Below are positions 53,755-64,000 of a DNA stretch of 64,000 nucleotides, piece by piece. The stretch lies in the NCBI GenBank assembly GCA_963807085.1, contig CAWEBB010000007.1, forward strand, positions 1-64,000, in the 5' to 3' direction. The stretch comes from JACKII01 sp963807085. GTDB taxonomy: Bacteria > Pseudomonadota > Alphaproteobacteria > Bin95. The position numbers and the translations under genes are program-made. Below the pieces are notes generated by a model, which saw only the letters and a list, made by a program, of their open reading frames with translations, was not told the DNA's origin and made no database searches. Position 1 is the first letter of the stretch; every line of letters starts with the position of its first letter.

Positions 53755-55815
53755 CTACCGCGCCTCCCGCCACCACATCGCCGCCAACAGAACGGCCGCC
53801 AGCGCGAATAGCAGCCAGGCTGGCAGCAATGGGTGTTGCTCTAGCCCCGTGACCGTGTGGGCCTCGTTCGCCTGCAGCCCGATCCAGCCACGCCCTGCCG
53901 GGTCTCGGCCCGGCCGCACGCGGCGCAGCGTCGGGGTGCGCTCCGTCAGCCAATGGACACTGCCACCATGCGCGGCGACCGCCGGCGACAAAGGCTCCGG
54001 GCTGGTGCGGGCGTCCTCGAACTCCAACGGGTCCAACGCCCCCACCGGCACGATCACGCTGTGCTCCCCATCCTCGACCCGGTAGAGCCCCTGCCCTGTC
54101 ACCTCTGCCAGAGCGCCGAACCGGCCATTGCTGATCATGCGAAGCGGCAGTTCGCGGGCGTTGCCGTCCGGCGCCACCAGCCGCACGGGCGGCGGCGTTT
54201 CTGCCATGGTGCGCCGTTCCACGCTGATGCGGTTCCCCTGGTTTGTGGCCAGCAGTGCCTCCTCCTCCAACTCCGGCTCTTTCATCAGCCAGTGCACCAG
54301 GCGGCGCATGATCTCGCCATAGGGTCCGCCGCCGTCATAGCCGCGCGCCCACAGCCAGATGTGATCAGACAGGAACTGCGCCACCCGTCCTTCCCGACCC
54401 GGCACACCCACCCTGTCCAGCACCAGCAGGGGCCGCGAGTCCGCGCCGTTCATCAGCACCTCGCCCCGCAGTGCCCGTACTGGGACCTGCCGGAACCAAC
54501 GGCCCCATCGCTCCCCTGTTCCCAGATACCTGGTGACAGGATGCCGTTTTCCCAGCTCGGTTACGGAGGGGCGGAACGGCCCGTCCAGCACGGTCATGTC
54601 CGGCAAGGTCGGCATGACATTGGCGATGGGCGAGCGCGCCAGCGAGATGAGCGGGTCGCCATAGCCCGGGCCAACCGCCTCCAGCAGCGCGCCGCCCGTC
54701 CGCACATATTCCGCAATATTCTGGAGATAGCCGGGCGGGATCAGGCCGCGCCGAGTGTAGCGGTCAAAGACGATCAGGTCGAAGTCGTCCAGCTTTTCCA
54801 TGAACAGCTCGCGGATCGGAAAGGCGATCAGCGACAGCTCCGTGATCGGCGTCGCATCCTGCTTTTCCGGCGGACGCAGGATGGTGAAATGCACCAGATC
54901 GACCGCCGGATCGGACTTCAGCAGGTTGCGCCAGGTGCGCTCGCCCGCATGCGGCCGGCCGGAGATGAGCAGCACACGCAGACGGTCGCGTACCGCATTG
55001 ACCTCGGCCACTACCCGGTTGTTTTCCATTGTCAATTCGGCGGGTCCTGGCCCGACGGAAACGTCAATCAGCGCGCGGCCCGCTCGTGTCAGCGGCACCT
55101 CGATGATGGCAGGCAAGCCCGGCAAGACCTCGGGGTGGGACACGATTTCTCCGTCGCGCCGCACGGTCAGCCGGGCGGGCGGCGGATCGAACCGGTCGGA
55201 GCCCAGATCGTCCACCTGCAGGTCCAACGTGACCGGGTCGCCGACAATCCCGTATTTGGGCGCGCGGATCAGGCGAATGCGCCGGTCACGCTCGCCCTTT
55301 TCGCCGGTGAGCAGCACGTGGATCGGGCCGGTGGTTTCCTCGGGCCCCGGCAGGTCGTGCACCTGCCCATCGGTAAGGGCGACGATCCCGGCCCGCCGGT
55401 TTGCGGGCACATCGGCCACGGCTTCGCGCCAACTGGAAAAAAGACGCGTTCCCGGCTCGCTCTGCGATGGGGTACCGGCGCTGACTTCCCGCCATTCCAG
55501 ATTGGGAAAGCCGGCGGCGGCGCGCCGCAGAGTCTCCAACGCCTCCTCGCGCCGGGCGGCCCGTTCGCCGATATCCTGACTGGCAGACTGGTCGACCAGG
55601 ACGATGGCAACATCCGGGTGCGTCTGACGCTGCTCCTCCAGCCAGTGCGGCTGCAGCAGCCCCAGCCCGATCAGCAGAAACGCCAGCGCCCGCCACCAAA
55701 CCCCGCGCGCGCGCCGCCACAAAGCAAAGCCCAGCAGCAAGACCGCGGCGGCGGCCAGGGCCGCCAGCGCCCACCAGGGCAACAGCGGCAGGAAGGCGAT
55801 GTCGTAGTCGCTCAC
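53755..55815 (-). CDS. membrane protein with degenerate VWA-like domain and glutamine amidotransferase-like region
   Basis: A 686-residue protein. Two N-terminal helices (about 10-55) precede IVLVDQSASQDIG, which resembles a VWA MIDAS without a full set of ligands. A central beta-rich domain follows, then ALLEAVGPGYGDPLISLAR, an amidotransferase-like segment, and one C-terminal membrane helix (AWLLFALAAVLLAAMWW). It is the last gene of the moxR-DUF58-DUF4159 operon and overlaps the previous stop (ATGA). A role in cell-envelope or protein-assembly control is suggested by context only. Confidence 0.75.
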   Translation of the reverse strand: MSDYDIAFLPLLPWWALAALAAAAVLLLGFALWRRARGVWWRALAFLLIGLGLLQPHWLEEQRQTHPDVAIVLVDQSASQDIGERAARREEALETLRRAAAGFPNLEWREVSAGTPSQSEPGTRLFSSWREAVADVPANRRAGIVALTDGQVHDLPGPEETTGPIHVLLTGEKGERDRRIRLIRAPKYGIVGDPVTLDLQVDDLGSDRFDPPPARLTVRRDGEIVSHPEVLPGLPAIIEVPLTRAGRALIDVSVGPGPAELTMENNRVVAEVNAVRDRLRVLLISGRPHAGERTWRNLLKSDPAVDLVHFTILRPPEKQDATPITELSLIAFPIRELFMEKLDDFDLIVFDRYTRRGLIPPGYLQNIAEYVRTGGALLEAVGPGYGDPLISLARSPIANVMPTLPDMTVLDGPFRPSVTELGKRHPVTRYLGTGERWGRWFRQVPVRALRGEVLMNGADSRPLLVLDRVGVPGREGRVAQFLSDHIWLWARGYDGGGPYGEIMRRLVHWLMKEPELEEEALLATNQGNRISVERRTMAETPPPVRLVAPDGNARELPLRMISNGRFGALAEVTGQGLYRVEDGEHSVIVPVGALDPLEFEDARTSPEPLSPAVAAHGGSVHWLTERTPTLRRVRPGRDPAGRGWIGLQANEAHTVTGLEQHPLLPAWLLFALAAVLLAAMWWREAR

Positions 55816-58517
55816 TGGCTCAGCCGCTCCAGGATAGAGGGCACGTGCACCTGATCGCCTTTGTAGTTCCCGGTCAGCACGTGCATGACCAGGTTCACGC
55901 CGAAGCGGTAGGCAAATTCCCGCTGCCGCTCACCGCCCGGCATCACCGCGAATTGCGGCCGCCCGTTCGCGTCCAATGCCCAAGCCGCAGCCCAGTCATG
56001 CCCGCCCATGATCACGCTGGAGACACCATCGCGGGCAAAATCGGCATTGGCCTCGACCCAAACGGCGCCGCCGGAATAGCGGCCCGGAAACTCCTGCAAA
56101 AGATAAAACGAGCGCGTGAGCACGTGATCCGCCGGCACCCGCATAAGCGGCGGAACCCGCACGCCGTCCAAAACCCGTTGCAGAAGCCGCCGCTCCGGCG
56201 TGCTGCTGCCACCGCCGGATCGATACTGATCTCGGGTGTCAAACAGGATCGTACCACCGCCTTCCAGATAGCGCGCAATTCGCTCCCGTCCGCGGTCCGT
56301 CGGCAGGGCTTGCGACAGGCTGACCGGCCAGTAGAGCAAGGGATAGAACGCCAGTTCCGAGCGTTCGATATCCACGCCGACCGGCTGGCCCGGCTCGACC
56401 GAGGTACGGTCGGCCAGCACCCAACTCAAACCGGACAGGCCCGCCGCGCTGATGCGGTCGATCTCCTGATCGCCCGTGCGCACATAAGCAAGCCGTGTGT
56501 CCAGCGTGGCGCGCCACTCCTCGGCCCCATCCGCGGCCGCAAGGTCCGGCGTAGACAAGGCGGCAACGACCATCACGAGAGCCAGAACCGCCGATGCCTG
56601 CCGATCCCGCCACCAAGGCGCATGGCCGCGCAGGACGAGCGAGGCCGCGAAATCCACCAGGAGCAGCAGAAAAGCCGCCAGCCAAAGCCAGGATGCCATA
56701 TCCTCGCTTTGCCCGCCGCCATAGGCGCGCTGCTCCACTCCAGTTGGCCAGCCCCCCTGCGGCTCGAGCGCGTCGATTGCGGCGCCCAGGTTCCAGGCGC
56801 GCAGATTGTTTTCATCGCCATAATAGCCCGGCGGATGCTGCGGCCCCAGTTCCCGCGCCTCGGCCTTTGACGGCAAAGGCCGCACGCCCGGTCGCGGGTC
56901 CTGCAGCTTGCCGAAGCCATCCAGTATCTGCCGCGGCGGCAAGGCGGCATCCGCCGGCAAGTTCACGGCCTTGCCGCTGCCAAGCCGCACCAGCCGCTCC
57001 AGCATCTCTACGAACAGACCAGAAAGCGGCAGGTCGGACCAATCTGCACTGGCGGTGACGTGGATCAGGACGACCCAGCCCTTGCCGCGCTGTTCTGCCG
57101 TCACCAGCGGCGTACCGTCGGCGAGCGAGGCCCAGGTCTTGTCACGCAGGTTCGCTGACGGTTCCGCCAAAACCTGGCTGCGAACAAGAACATCGCCAGC
57201 AGCGTCCAAGCCGAAAAATGGCGAGCGTTCGGGAAATTCCGCAAGCGGCTGGGGCTTGTCCCAGCTAAGTGCGCCGCCCAGCTTGCGTGAGGCGGGGCGC
57301 AACCGAACCGGCAGCCAAGCGTCGGGCGAGCCCGCCAGGTCCGGCCCCGCAAAGCGCACCAGCACGCCGCCCTGCTCCAACCAATCATCCAGCCCCGCCG
57401 CCAGACGATCATCAGGCGTCAGGCGCTCGCGGGTCATCAACAGGCTGGGCGAGGCGTCCAGCAATTCCGCCAGCGTGCCGGTTTGCAGATGAGCGGTCTC
57501 CGCCAACGCGCTGCCGATATAGTGACGGGGATCCAGCAGCGGGTGGCCGGACCGGTCGGGTCCGGCCGAGATCAGGCCGACGCTGCGTTGCAGCCACCGG
57601 TCATCTAACAGGACGACGCCGCCGGCTCCAGCCCGCCCCGCTAGCCGCAATTGCCGCACCTGATTGGCGAGGTCGCGCGGCAGCGTCCAATTGGCAGATG
57701 CTTCCGTTGCGTCGGCAGCAAAGGTCAGCGGTTGCGTCGCGACCACCCGGCCGTCTTCGGCGATGGCCTCTACCGTCACGCCTTCACCCATCGGGCTCGC
57801 GGGCCGGCGGACGCGCAGACCCAGGCCAGCCACCTCCGCTTCCGGCTCATCCAGCAGCACGGGCGATCCGTCCGGAGCGTACACCGTCAGGCTGCCCAGC
57901 CGTTGCAGATGGCGCGCAAGGTCCGCGTCGGCCGGATCCTTGAGGCCATCGGTCAGCCAGATCGCCTGCATCGGCCCTTCGATGCCTTCCACCGCCCGCA
58001 GCACCGCGCCCCGATCCGCCTGCCAGGGGCGAGGCACCATGGCACCGACCTCCGCCCTCCAGGCTGCCGCCGGGCGGAACGAAAGGGCCGGCGGCGTCTC
58101 GGCCCGCCTGGCAGTGGTCAGGATCGCGACCCCACGGTCGGTCCGGGCCGCCTCGTCCAACAGATTATCGAGGGCGGTTTTCCGCTTGCCCCAGCCGGCG
58201 CCGGGCGCCCAGCCATCGTCCACCACGACCAGCAACGGCCCGCTGCCCCGGACAGCTTGCTGGGGCGCAAGCACAGGCTCCGCCAGGGCCAGGATCACCA
58301 ATGCTGCCAGCAGCATGCGCAGCGCCAGCAGCCACCAGGGCATGCGCGCCGCGCTTTCTTCCCGGGCGGTCAGTCCAATCAGCAGCGCCAAGGCCGGAAA
58401 GCTTATCCGGCGCGGCGGTGGCGGGGTCAGGCGCAGCAACCACCAGAGCCCCGGCAGCAGCAACAGCCCGACCAGCAGCCACGGCTGCGCGAAGCCGATC
58501 AGGCCAAGCTCAAGCAT
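55812..58517 (-). CDS. DUF4159 / BatA-type N-terminal membrane protein
   Basis: About 901 residues. The N-terminal helices FAQPWLLVGLLLLPGLWWLL match the aerotolerance (BatA) N-terminal region, with a VWA-like strand LLVVVDDGW. A long periplasmic part and another helix follow. The C-terminal DUF4159 domain has RLAYVRTGDQEIDRISAAGL and GGTILFDTRDQYRSGG, a ThuA-like fold. The ATG at 58515-58517 fits the family, and one at 58536-58538 adds seven residues. It overlaps the DUF58 gene by a few bases. Its function is unknown. Confidence 0.85.
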   Translation of the reverse strand: MLELGLIGFAQPWLLVGLLLLPGLWWLLRLTPPPPRRISFPALALLIGLTAREESAARMPWWLLALRMLLAALVILALAEPVLAPQQAVRGSGPLLVVVDDGWAPGAGWGKRKTALDNLLDEAARTDRGVAILTTARRAETPPALSFRPAAAWRAEVGAMVPRPWQADRGAVLRAVEGIEGPMQAIWLTDGLKDPADADLARHLQRLGSLTVYAPDGSPVLLDEPEAEVAGLGLRVRRPASPMGEGVTVEAIAEDGRVVATQPLTFAADATEASANWTLPRDLANQVRQLRLAGRAGAGGVVLLDDRWLQRSVGLISAGPDRSGHPLLDPRHYIGSALAETAHLQTGTLAELLDASPSLLMTRERLTPDDRLAAGLDDWLEQGGVLVRFAGPDLAGSPDAWLPVRLRPASRKLGGALSWDKPQPLAEFPERSPFFGLDAAGDVLVRSQVLAEPSANLRDKTWASLADGTPLVTAEQRGKGWVVLIHVTASADWSDLPLSGLFVEMLERLVRLGSGKAVNLPADAALPPRQILDGFGKLQDPRPGVRPLPSKAEARELGPQHPPGYYGDENNLRAWNLGAAIDALEPQGGWPTGVEQRAYGGGQSEDMASWLWLAAFLLLLVDFAASLVLRGHAPWWRDRQASAVLALVMVVAALSTPDLAAADGAEEWRATLDTRLAYVRTGDQEIDRISAAGLSGLSWVLADRTSVEPGQPVGVDIERSELAFYPLLYWPVSLSQALPTDRGRERIARYLEGGGTILFDTRDQYRSGGGSSTPERRLLQRVLDGVRVPPLMRVPADHVLTRSFYLLQEFPGRYSGGAVWVEANADFARDGVSSVIMGGHDWAAAWALDANGRPQFAVMPGGERQREFAYRFGVNLVMHVLTGNYKGDQVHVPSILERLSQ

Positions 58518-59417
58518 GGGCAACCTTTCGTCCCACACTGATCGCCTGGTGCAGGGCCAGCAGAGCCGGCAAGGGCGAGGCTTCGGTCAGATGCAGGCGG
58601 TAGGTCCAGCCACGGCGGGCACAGATCGCCCGCAGCCCGCGAACATGGGCCGCAAACCGCTCGGCGTAGGCGTCGATCAGATCCTCGGCGCGGCGCAGCA
58701 AAAGCTCACCCTCGCCCTCCAATCCCTCCAGCCGCACGCGGCCGGAAAGATCCAAGCGCTCCTCCGCCGGGTCCAGCACCTGAACCAGGTGCCCGCGCAC
58801 GCCGGGAGACGTCAGGCCGCCCAGACGCTTGTCCCATTCCTCCAAGGGCTGCCAGCCATCCGTCAACAGCACCAGCGTGCTATGCCGGGGCAGTGCCGCC
58901 AGGGGTGGCAGGCTTGCGTGAGGGGCTTTGCCCGCCAGCCGCGTTGTGAGCCGATGCAGCGCCGCCGGCGTCTGGCCGAGCGGCTTCACGTCGGCGCCAT
59001 CCAGCAGCCCGACCCGCTCCCCGCCGCGCAACAGCAGGGACGCCAGCGCGAGCATGAGGACCGCCGCCCGGTCCCGCTTCTCCGGCCGCCGGGCAGAGCC
59101 GGCATAGGTCATGGACGGCGACTGATCCAGCCAGAACCAGAAGCTCTCCGCCGTCTCCCATTCCCGTTCCCGGATGAAAAGCCGGTCGCTGCTGCGGGCG
59201 GAGCGCCGCCAGTCCACCTCGCGCAGGCGGTCGCCCTGCTGGTAGGGGCGGTATTGCCAAAAACTGCCGCCCGGCCCGGCCCTGCGCCGGCCATGGCTGC
59301 CGAGCGACACCGTCGCCGCCACGCGCAGCGCCTGTATGCGCAGATCGGGCAGCCGGGCGGCCCAATCTTCCGCTTCATGGCGCAGTCTGGGGGCGGCCAG
59401 TGCGTTCATCAGCGCAT

Positions 59418-59421
<4 letters not shown>
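58510..59421 (-). CDS. DUF58 domain-containing protein
   Basis: A 303-residue protein with the DUF58 signature YRPYQQGDRLREVDWRRSAR followed by a VWA-type fold (FWLDQSPSMTYAG, MIDAS-like DQSPS). The family is usually encoded next to MoxR, and both are thought to act on surface or metalloprotein maturation. It overlaps the MoxR stop by four bases (ATGA), so is translationally coupled. The N-terminus is helical and no signal peptide was seen. Confidence 0.93.
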
Positions 59422-60437
<1,016 letters not shown>

Positions 60438-60634
60438 CAGGAAACCTGTCTCCATTATGATCCGGTCCTTCGCACTATGCCCGGAACCCATTGAGTTGGC
60501 GAGCACCGCCTTGGGCGCGCCGGATCACAAATTCGCGGGGAAGCATCGGAAATAGCATTAACGATTTGTTTGTTGAGGGTAAGGTTAACTTAGGCTACCG
60601 ATTTTCCGCAAAAGTTGTAGCGTGAGGAAAAGAC

Positions 60635-62587
60635 TTGGCCGGTTTCGTTGCCTCCCGATGGCTGGATATGCTGGGCGTTTCCCGGGCGTCAACCAAGGCC
60701 GCGCAACCAGGCGCCGATATGGCGGGTTCTGCCGCAACGCCAGCGGGCCGTCCCGTTGTCCGGGCCCAGTACACGGCGCTGCTCGACCTGATTCCGCACC
60801 CCGCCTGGCTGCGCGGTGCGGACCTGACATTGACCTATGTCAATCGCGGCTACGCGGCCGTCGTCGGCAGTGCCGACATCGCAACCGCGCTGATGGAGCA
60901 ACGGGAGTTGGGGTCGGGCCAGCTCGGCGCGAACGGGAAGGCGCTGGCAAAGCGCACCATGCGCACCGGGCATGAGCAGACCGAGAGCATTTCCGTCGTC
61001 GTCGATGGCAAGCGGCGGCTGTTCCAGATCATCGAGCGGCCTGACGATGCCGGCGGCACCGCGGGCACTGCCGCCGACATGACCGCGCTCGACGAAGCTC
61101 AATCGCAGCTCGCATCCCATATGAGCGCGCATCAGGAAGTGCTGGAGCAACTGCGCGCCGGCATTGCCGTCTTCGATGGGGAGCGGCGTCTGCGCTTCGT
61201 CAACCGCGCCTATGCGGACATGTGGGGACTGGACTATGCGTGGCTCAGCCACGGCCCGACCCAGAACGAGATCATCGAACGGCTGCGCCAGACACGGAAC
61301 CTGCCGGAAGTCATCGACTTTGCGGAGTTCCGGCGCCAGTCCGGCCAGCGCTTCAACAGCGTCATCGCTCCGCAGGAACAACTGGTCCACCTGCCAGACA
61401 TGCGGTGTTTCCGGGAAATTTGCGCGCCACACCCCCTGGGTGGCCTGCTGTTCGTGTTTGAAGACGTGACCGACCGGCTGGCGCTGGAACGCTCCTACAA
61501 TACCCTGATCGATGTTCAGCGTGGCATTTTGGATCAACTGGCGGACGGCATCGCTGCATTCGGCACTGATGGACGCTTGACCGTCTGCAATCCCTCGTTC
61601 ACCAGGCTCACGACCAGCCCAGCGGACCAGGCGGCCGGCAATGCCCGTCTGTCGGCCATTCTGGAAAACCTGGGCGCACATGTGAAGGAAGGCAGTGGCT
61701 GGCAACCCTTCCGCGACGCGGCCCAGCACGCGGTGAATACCCGCGAGATGACCCGCTATCGCGCGCACCTGAAGGATGGCCGCATCCTCGATCTCAGCCT
61801 AAGCCCGCTTGCCGATGGCAGCGCTCTGATGACCGTGCGTGACGTGACCGACACCTATAACGTCGAGCGCGCCCTGATGGAGCGAAACGCGGCGCTCGAG
61901 GAAGCAAACCGGCTGAAAACCGACTTCCTTGCCAATGCTTCGTATGAACTGCGCACGCCGCTCACCACCATCTCCGGTTTTGCCGAACTTCTTTCGGCGG
62001 AAATTGGCGGCCCCGTGACGGACCAGCAACGGGACTATTTGCGCGGCATCCTGAAAGCATCGGCGACGCTGGCGGCGCTGATGAACTCCATTCTGGATGT
62101 CTCACCCGGCAACTCGGGCCAGTTCGATACGAACGCCGCAGAAATCTGGCTTGCGCCGCTGCTGAATTCGGTGGCTGAGGTCGTTCGTCCACAGATAGAA
62201 GCGAAGGGAGTTACGCTCAGCCTGGAAATCGAAGCTCGTTTGGGCGCCATGCAGGCGGACGAGCGGCGCCTGCGGCAGCTGGTGTTCAATCTCCTCGCCA
62301 GTATCGCCCGCCTGACCGCCAGCCGTGCAGCAATCCACCTGTGTTGCAATGGCGACGAAGACAATGTCCGCATCGAGGCCCGGGCCCAAACCTCGTTAAG
62401 TCCCACCGAAGTGCGGGCGATCGAGAGCGAATTGAGCCTGACATTGGTGCAACGTCTGACGGAACTGCATGGCGGCCACATGGATATCACCATGAACGGC
62501 AAGGAAAGCGTCACCATCTCGTGCCGATTGCGCCGACGGCGACCCCTGCCAGAACAGCCGGATGGCAGGCAGACGGTGGGGCGTTAA
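60635..62587 (+). CDS. DivL-like PAS sensor protein with Tyr in place of the phospho-acceptor His
   Basis: A 650-residue protein starting at TTG after TGAGGAAAAGAC. Its length and order are those of a multi-PAS kinase: PAS-like regions (about 40-130, 170-270 and 290-380), then the H-box FLANASYELRTPLTTISGF, where Tyr437 stands in for His. The following ATPase region keeps only a weak N-box (VFNLLASIARL), lacks DxGxG, and ends in a G2-like SELSLTLVQRLTELHGG. This pattern is that of DivL, the cell-cycle pseudokinase that controls CckA/CtrA. The gene is divergent from the MoxR operon. The name is inferred from motif, not confirmed. Confidence 0.8.
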   Translation: MAGFVASRWLDMLGVSRASTKAAQPGADMAGSAATPAGRPVVRAQYTALLDLIPHPAWLRGADLTLTYVNRGYAAVVGSADIATALMEQRELGSGQLGANGKALAKRTMRTGHEQTESISVVVDGKRRLFQIIERPDDAGGTAGTAADMTALDEAQSQLASHMSAHQEVLEQLRAGIAVFDGERRLRFVNRAYADMWGLDYAWLSHGPTQNEIIERLRQTRNLPEVIDFAEFRRQSGQRFNSVIAPQEQLVHLPDMRCFREICAPHPLGGLLFVFEDVTDRLALERSYNTLIDVQRGILDQLADGIAAFGTDGRLTVCNPSFTRLTTSPADQAAGNARLSAILENLGAHVKEGSGWQPFRDAAQHAVNTREMTRYRAHLKDGRILDLSLSPLADGSALMTVRDVTDTYNVERALMERNAALEEANRLKTDFLANASYELRTPLTTISGFAELLSAEIGGPVTDQQRDYLRGILKASATLAALMNSILDVSPGNSGQFDTNAAEIWLAPLLNSVAEVVRPQIEAKGVTLSLEIEARLGAMQADERRLRQLVFNLLASIARLTASRAAIHLCCNGDEDNVRIEARAQTSLSPTEVRAIESELSLTLVQRLTELHGGHMDITMNGKESVTISCRLRRRRPLPEQPDGRQTVGR

Positions 62588-62676
62588 CACCAACAGGGAC
62601 GGCCGCCGATTGCGCCTCCTTCCCAACCGCTTTAGGCTGCCGCATTTGTCCGATCACGTTGCGGAAGTGCATCCCC

Positions 62677-63637
62677 ATGAAAGTTCGCGCCTACCAGTTC
62701 GCCAAGCATGGCGGTCCGGATGTCCTGGAGTTCAAGGAACTCACCCTCGGCAAGCCAGGCCGGGGCGAAGCGCTGGTGCGCCATGAGGCCATCGGCCTGA
62801 ACTATATCGACACCTATCAGCGCTCCGGGCTGTATCCGATGCGTTGCCGAGCGGCATCGGCCTGGAGGCGGCCGGCGTGGTCGAGGAGGTCGGCGAAGGC
62901 GTGACGCATGTGACGGCGGCGATCGCGTCTCCTATGCCGCCGGGCCGGTCGGCGCCTATTCCGAGGCGCGAATCATGCCCGCTGCGGTCCTGGTGAAGCT
63001 CCCGGACGGCATTGCGACCGACACGGCCGCGGCCATGATGCTGAAGGGCATGACGGTCGAATACCTGCTGCGCCGCACTTCAGGTGCAGCCCGGCATACG
63101 GTGCTGTCCACGCGGCCGCCGGCGGCGTCGGGCTGATCGCCGGGCCATGGGTCAAAGACTGGGCGCCACGGCGATCGGCACGGTCGGCAGCGACGAGAAG
63201 GCGCGAGCTCGCCCGCGCCCACGGCTATGACCAACGGTCGTCTACACCCGCGAGAGCTTCAGGACCGCGTGAGGAGATCACGGCGGCGCGGGCGTGCCGG
63301 TGGTCTACGATTCGGTCGGCCAGAGCACCTCGGGAAGCTGGACTGCCTTGCCCGCGCGGGCTGATGGTCGCCTTCGGCAATGCCTCCGGCCCGGTCGAAG
63401 GCGTCAACCTGGGATCCTGTCGGCGAAGGGCTCGCTCTACCTGACCCGGCCGTCCCTGATGACCTATACCGCCAGCCGCGAGGATCTGATGGCCAGCGCC
63501 ACCGCCTGTTCGACGTGGTGCAGAAAGGCAACGTGAAGATCGAGATCAACCAGAGATACAAGCTGCAGGACGTTCTGCAGGCGCACCAGGACCTGGAGGG
63601 CCGCAAGACCACGGGCTCTACAATATTCACCGTATAG
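62677..63637 (+). pseudogene. NADPH:quinone reductase with many frameshifts as assembled
   Basis: The N-terminus MKVRAYQFAKHGGPDVLEF is intact to IDTYQRSGLYPM. After 62840 the similarity continues through several frame changes up to INQRYKLQDVLQAHQDLEG and a stop at 63637. Residues such as GNASGPVEGVN and KIEINQRYK are seen in different frames. About ten indels are needed. Conserved amino acids persist throughout, so most shifts look like sequence errors. The family catalyses one- or two-electron quinone reduction. Confidence 0.8.
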
Positions 63638-63679
63638 GGCACAGAACTCGGAAAAAGGCGGGGACTGTTGAGCCTGCGC

Positions 63680-64000
63680 CTAGCCGTCCTTGCGGAAGGG
63701 CGAATAGTCCATGAGGATCTCGATATCCTCGTCCACCGCCGCTCGCTCCCGGCGCAGGAAGTCGGCCACGGCGCGCCTGAAACCCGAATGCGCGATATAG
63801 TGGGCGCTATAGGTTGCTTTCGGCAGATAGCCGCGCTGGATCTTGTGCTGGCCCTGCGCCCCGGCCTCGACCCGCTTCAGGCCATTTTCGATGGCGTGGC
63901 TCGATCGCCTGATAGTAGCAGGCCTCGAAGTGCAGAAATTTTTTGAAGCGGGCGAGCGCAGCCCGATTTGCGCCCGAACAGCGTATCCGTGCCCTTGCAG
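63680..64000 (-). pseudogene. DUF482/GNAT-type N-acetyltransferase, 5' end outside window, frameshifts as assembled
   Basis: The minus strand from about 63910 down to the stop at 63680 encodes NGLKRVEAGAQGQHKIQRGY, then YSAHYIAHSGFRRAVADFL and a final EDIEILMDYSPFRKDG. This matches the C-terminal half of the DUF482 proteins, which have a GNAT fold and are linked to envelope biogenesis. An extra C (near GAGCCACGCC) shifts the frame, and further shifts occur towards 64000, where the gene leaves the window. The call rests on this C-terminal part. Confidence 0.65.

Noticed and set aside
53857..55854. 665-codon open frame on the plus strand
   Set aside because: It is antisense to the 686-residue membrane protein and made of GC-rich, Arg/Gln/His-dominated codons typical of the shadow frame. 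It shows no domain or membrane logic.

Overview
The window looks like chromosomal core DNA from a GC-rich alphaproteobacterium, plausibly Rhodospirillales-like. Evidence: a class I lysyl-tRNA synthetase, a ubiquinol-cytochrome c chaperone gene beside the yceD-plsX-fabH-ihfA-merR block, a DivL-like kinase homologue with Tyr in place of the phospho-acceptor His, an FNR with a C-x2-C-x7-C cluster motif, and many CaiB, FAH, SDR and luciferase-like (LLM) genes. No phage, plasmid, transposase or CRISPR was seen. The genus cannot be fixed from sequence alone.

Layout. 0-6.8 kb: a 2OG-Fe(II) oxygenase fragment, a quinone reductase, glmS-glmU (UDP-GlcNAc synthesis) divergent from gph, and a glycosyltransferase-like gene. 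6.8-13.7 kb: two flavoproteins, a DUF3179 protein, a 14-helix MFS exporter, a frameshifted SEC-C protein and a small membrane protein. 13.8-27.2 kb: a catabolic-looking block with two tandem SDRs, an orphan TRAP-type binding protein, two CaiB CoA-transferases, an LLM enzyme, an FAD oxidoreductase, two FAH-family hydrolases, a GST and a secreted four-repeat VWA protein. 27.2-32.9 kb: bamE, the CBP3-type chaperone, yceD-plsX-fabH, ihfA-merR, tRNA-Pro(GGG) and a second LLM enzyme. 33-38.4 kb: an AT-richer intergenic region with a possible 27-residue membrane peptide, a biotin-dependent carboxylase beta subunit, and an EF-hand protein divergent from an OmpR/EnvZ-type pair with a tandem TGGTACA operator candidate. 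38.5-46.7 kb: acyl-CoA dehydrogenase, nitronate monooxygenase, lysS, a FixI/CcoI-like copper ATPase, Hsp20, FNR and a MAPEG protein. 47-50 kb: gamma-carbonic anhydrase, SDR, formate/nitrite channel and a second EF-hand protein. 50.5-60.5 kb: two MoxR-VWA modules, one MoxR-CoxE pair and one four-gene MoxR-DUF58-DUF4159-membrane protein operon, separated by an LLM enzyme. 60.6-64 kb: the DivL-like protein, a quinone reductase and a DUF482/GNAT-type gene cut by the window edge.

Reading frames are clean over most of the window but are broken by clustered single-base indels at about 11.2, 40.2-44.4, 46.4 and 62.8-64 kb. Protein similarity continues across each break in another frame, and one affected gene (lysS) should be essential. 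Sequencing or assembly error is therefore likelier than true gene decay. An out-of-frame loss of about 50 codons in the nitronate monooxygenase is harder to explain this way.

The most interesting items are the DivL-like pseudokinase, the EF-hand/two-component locus, the paired MoxR-VWA modules, the four-repeat VWA protein and several palindromic repeat families.
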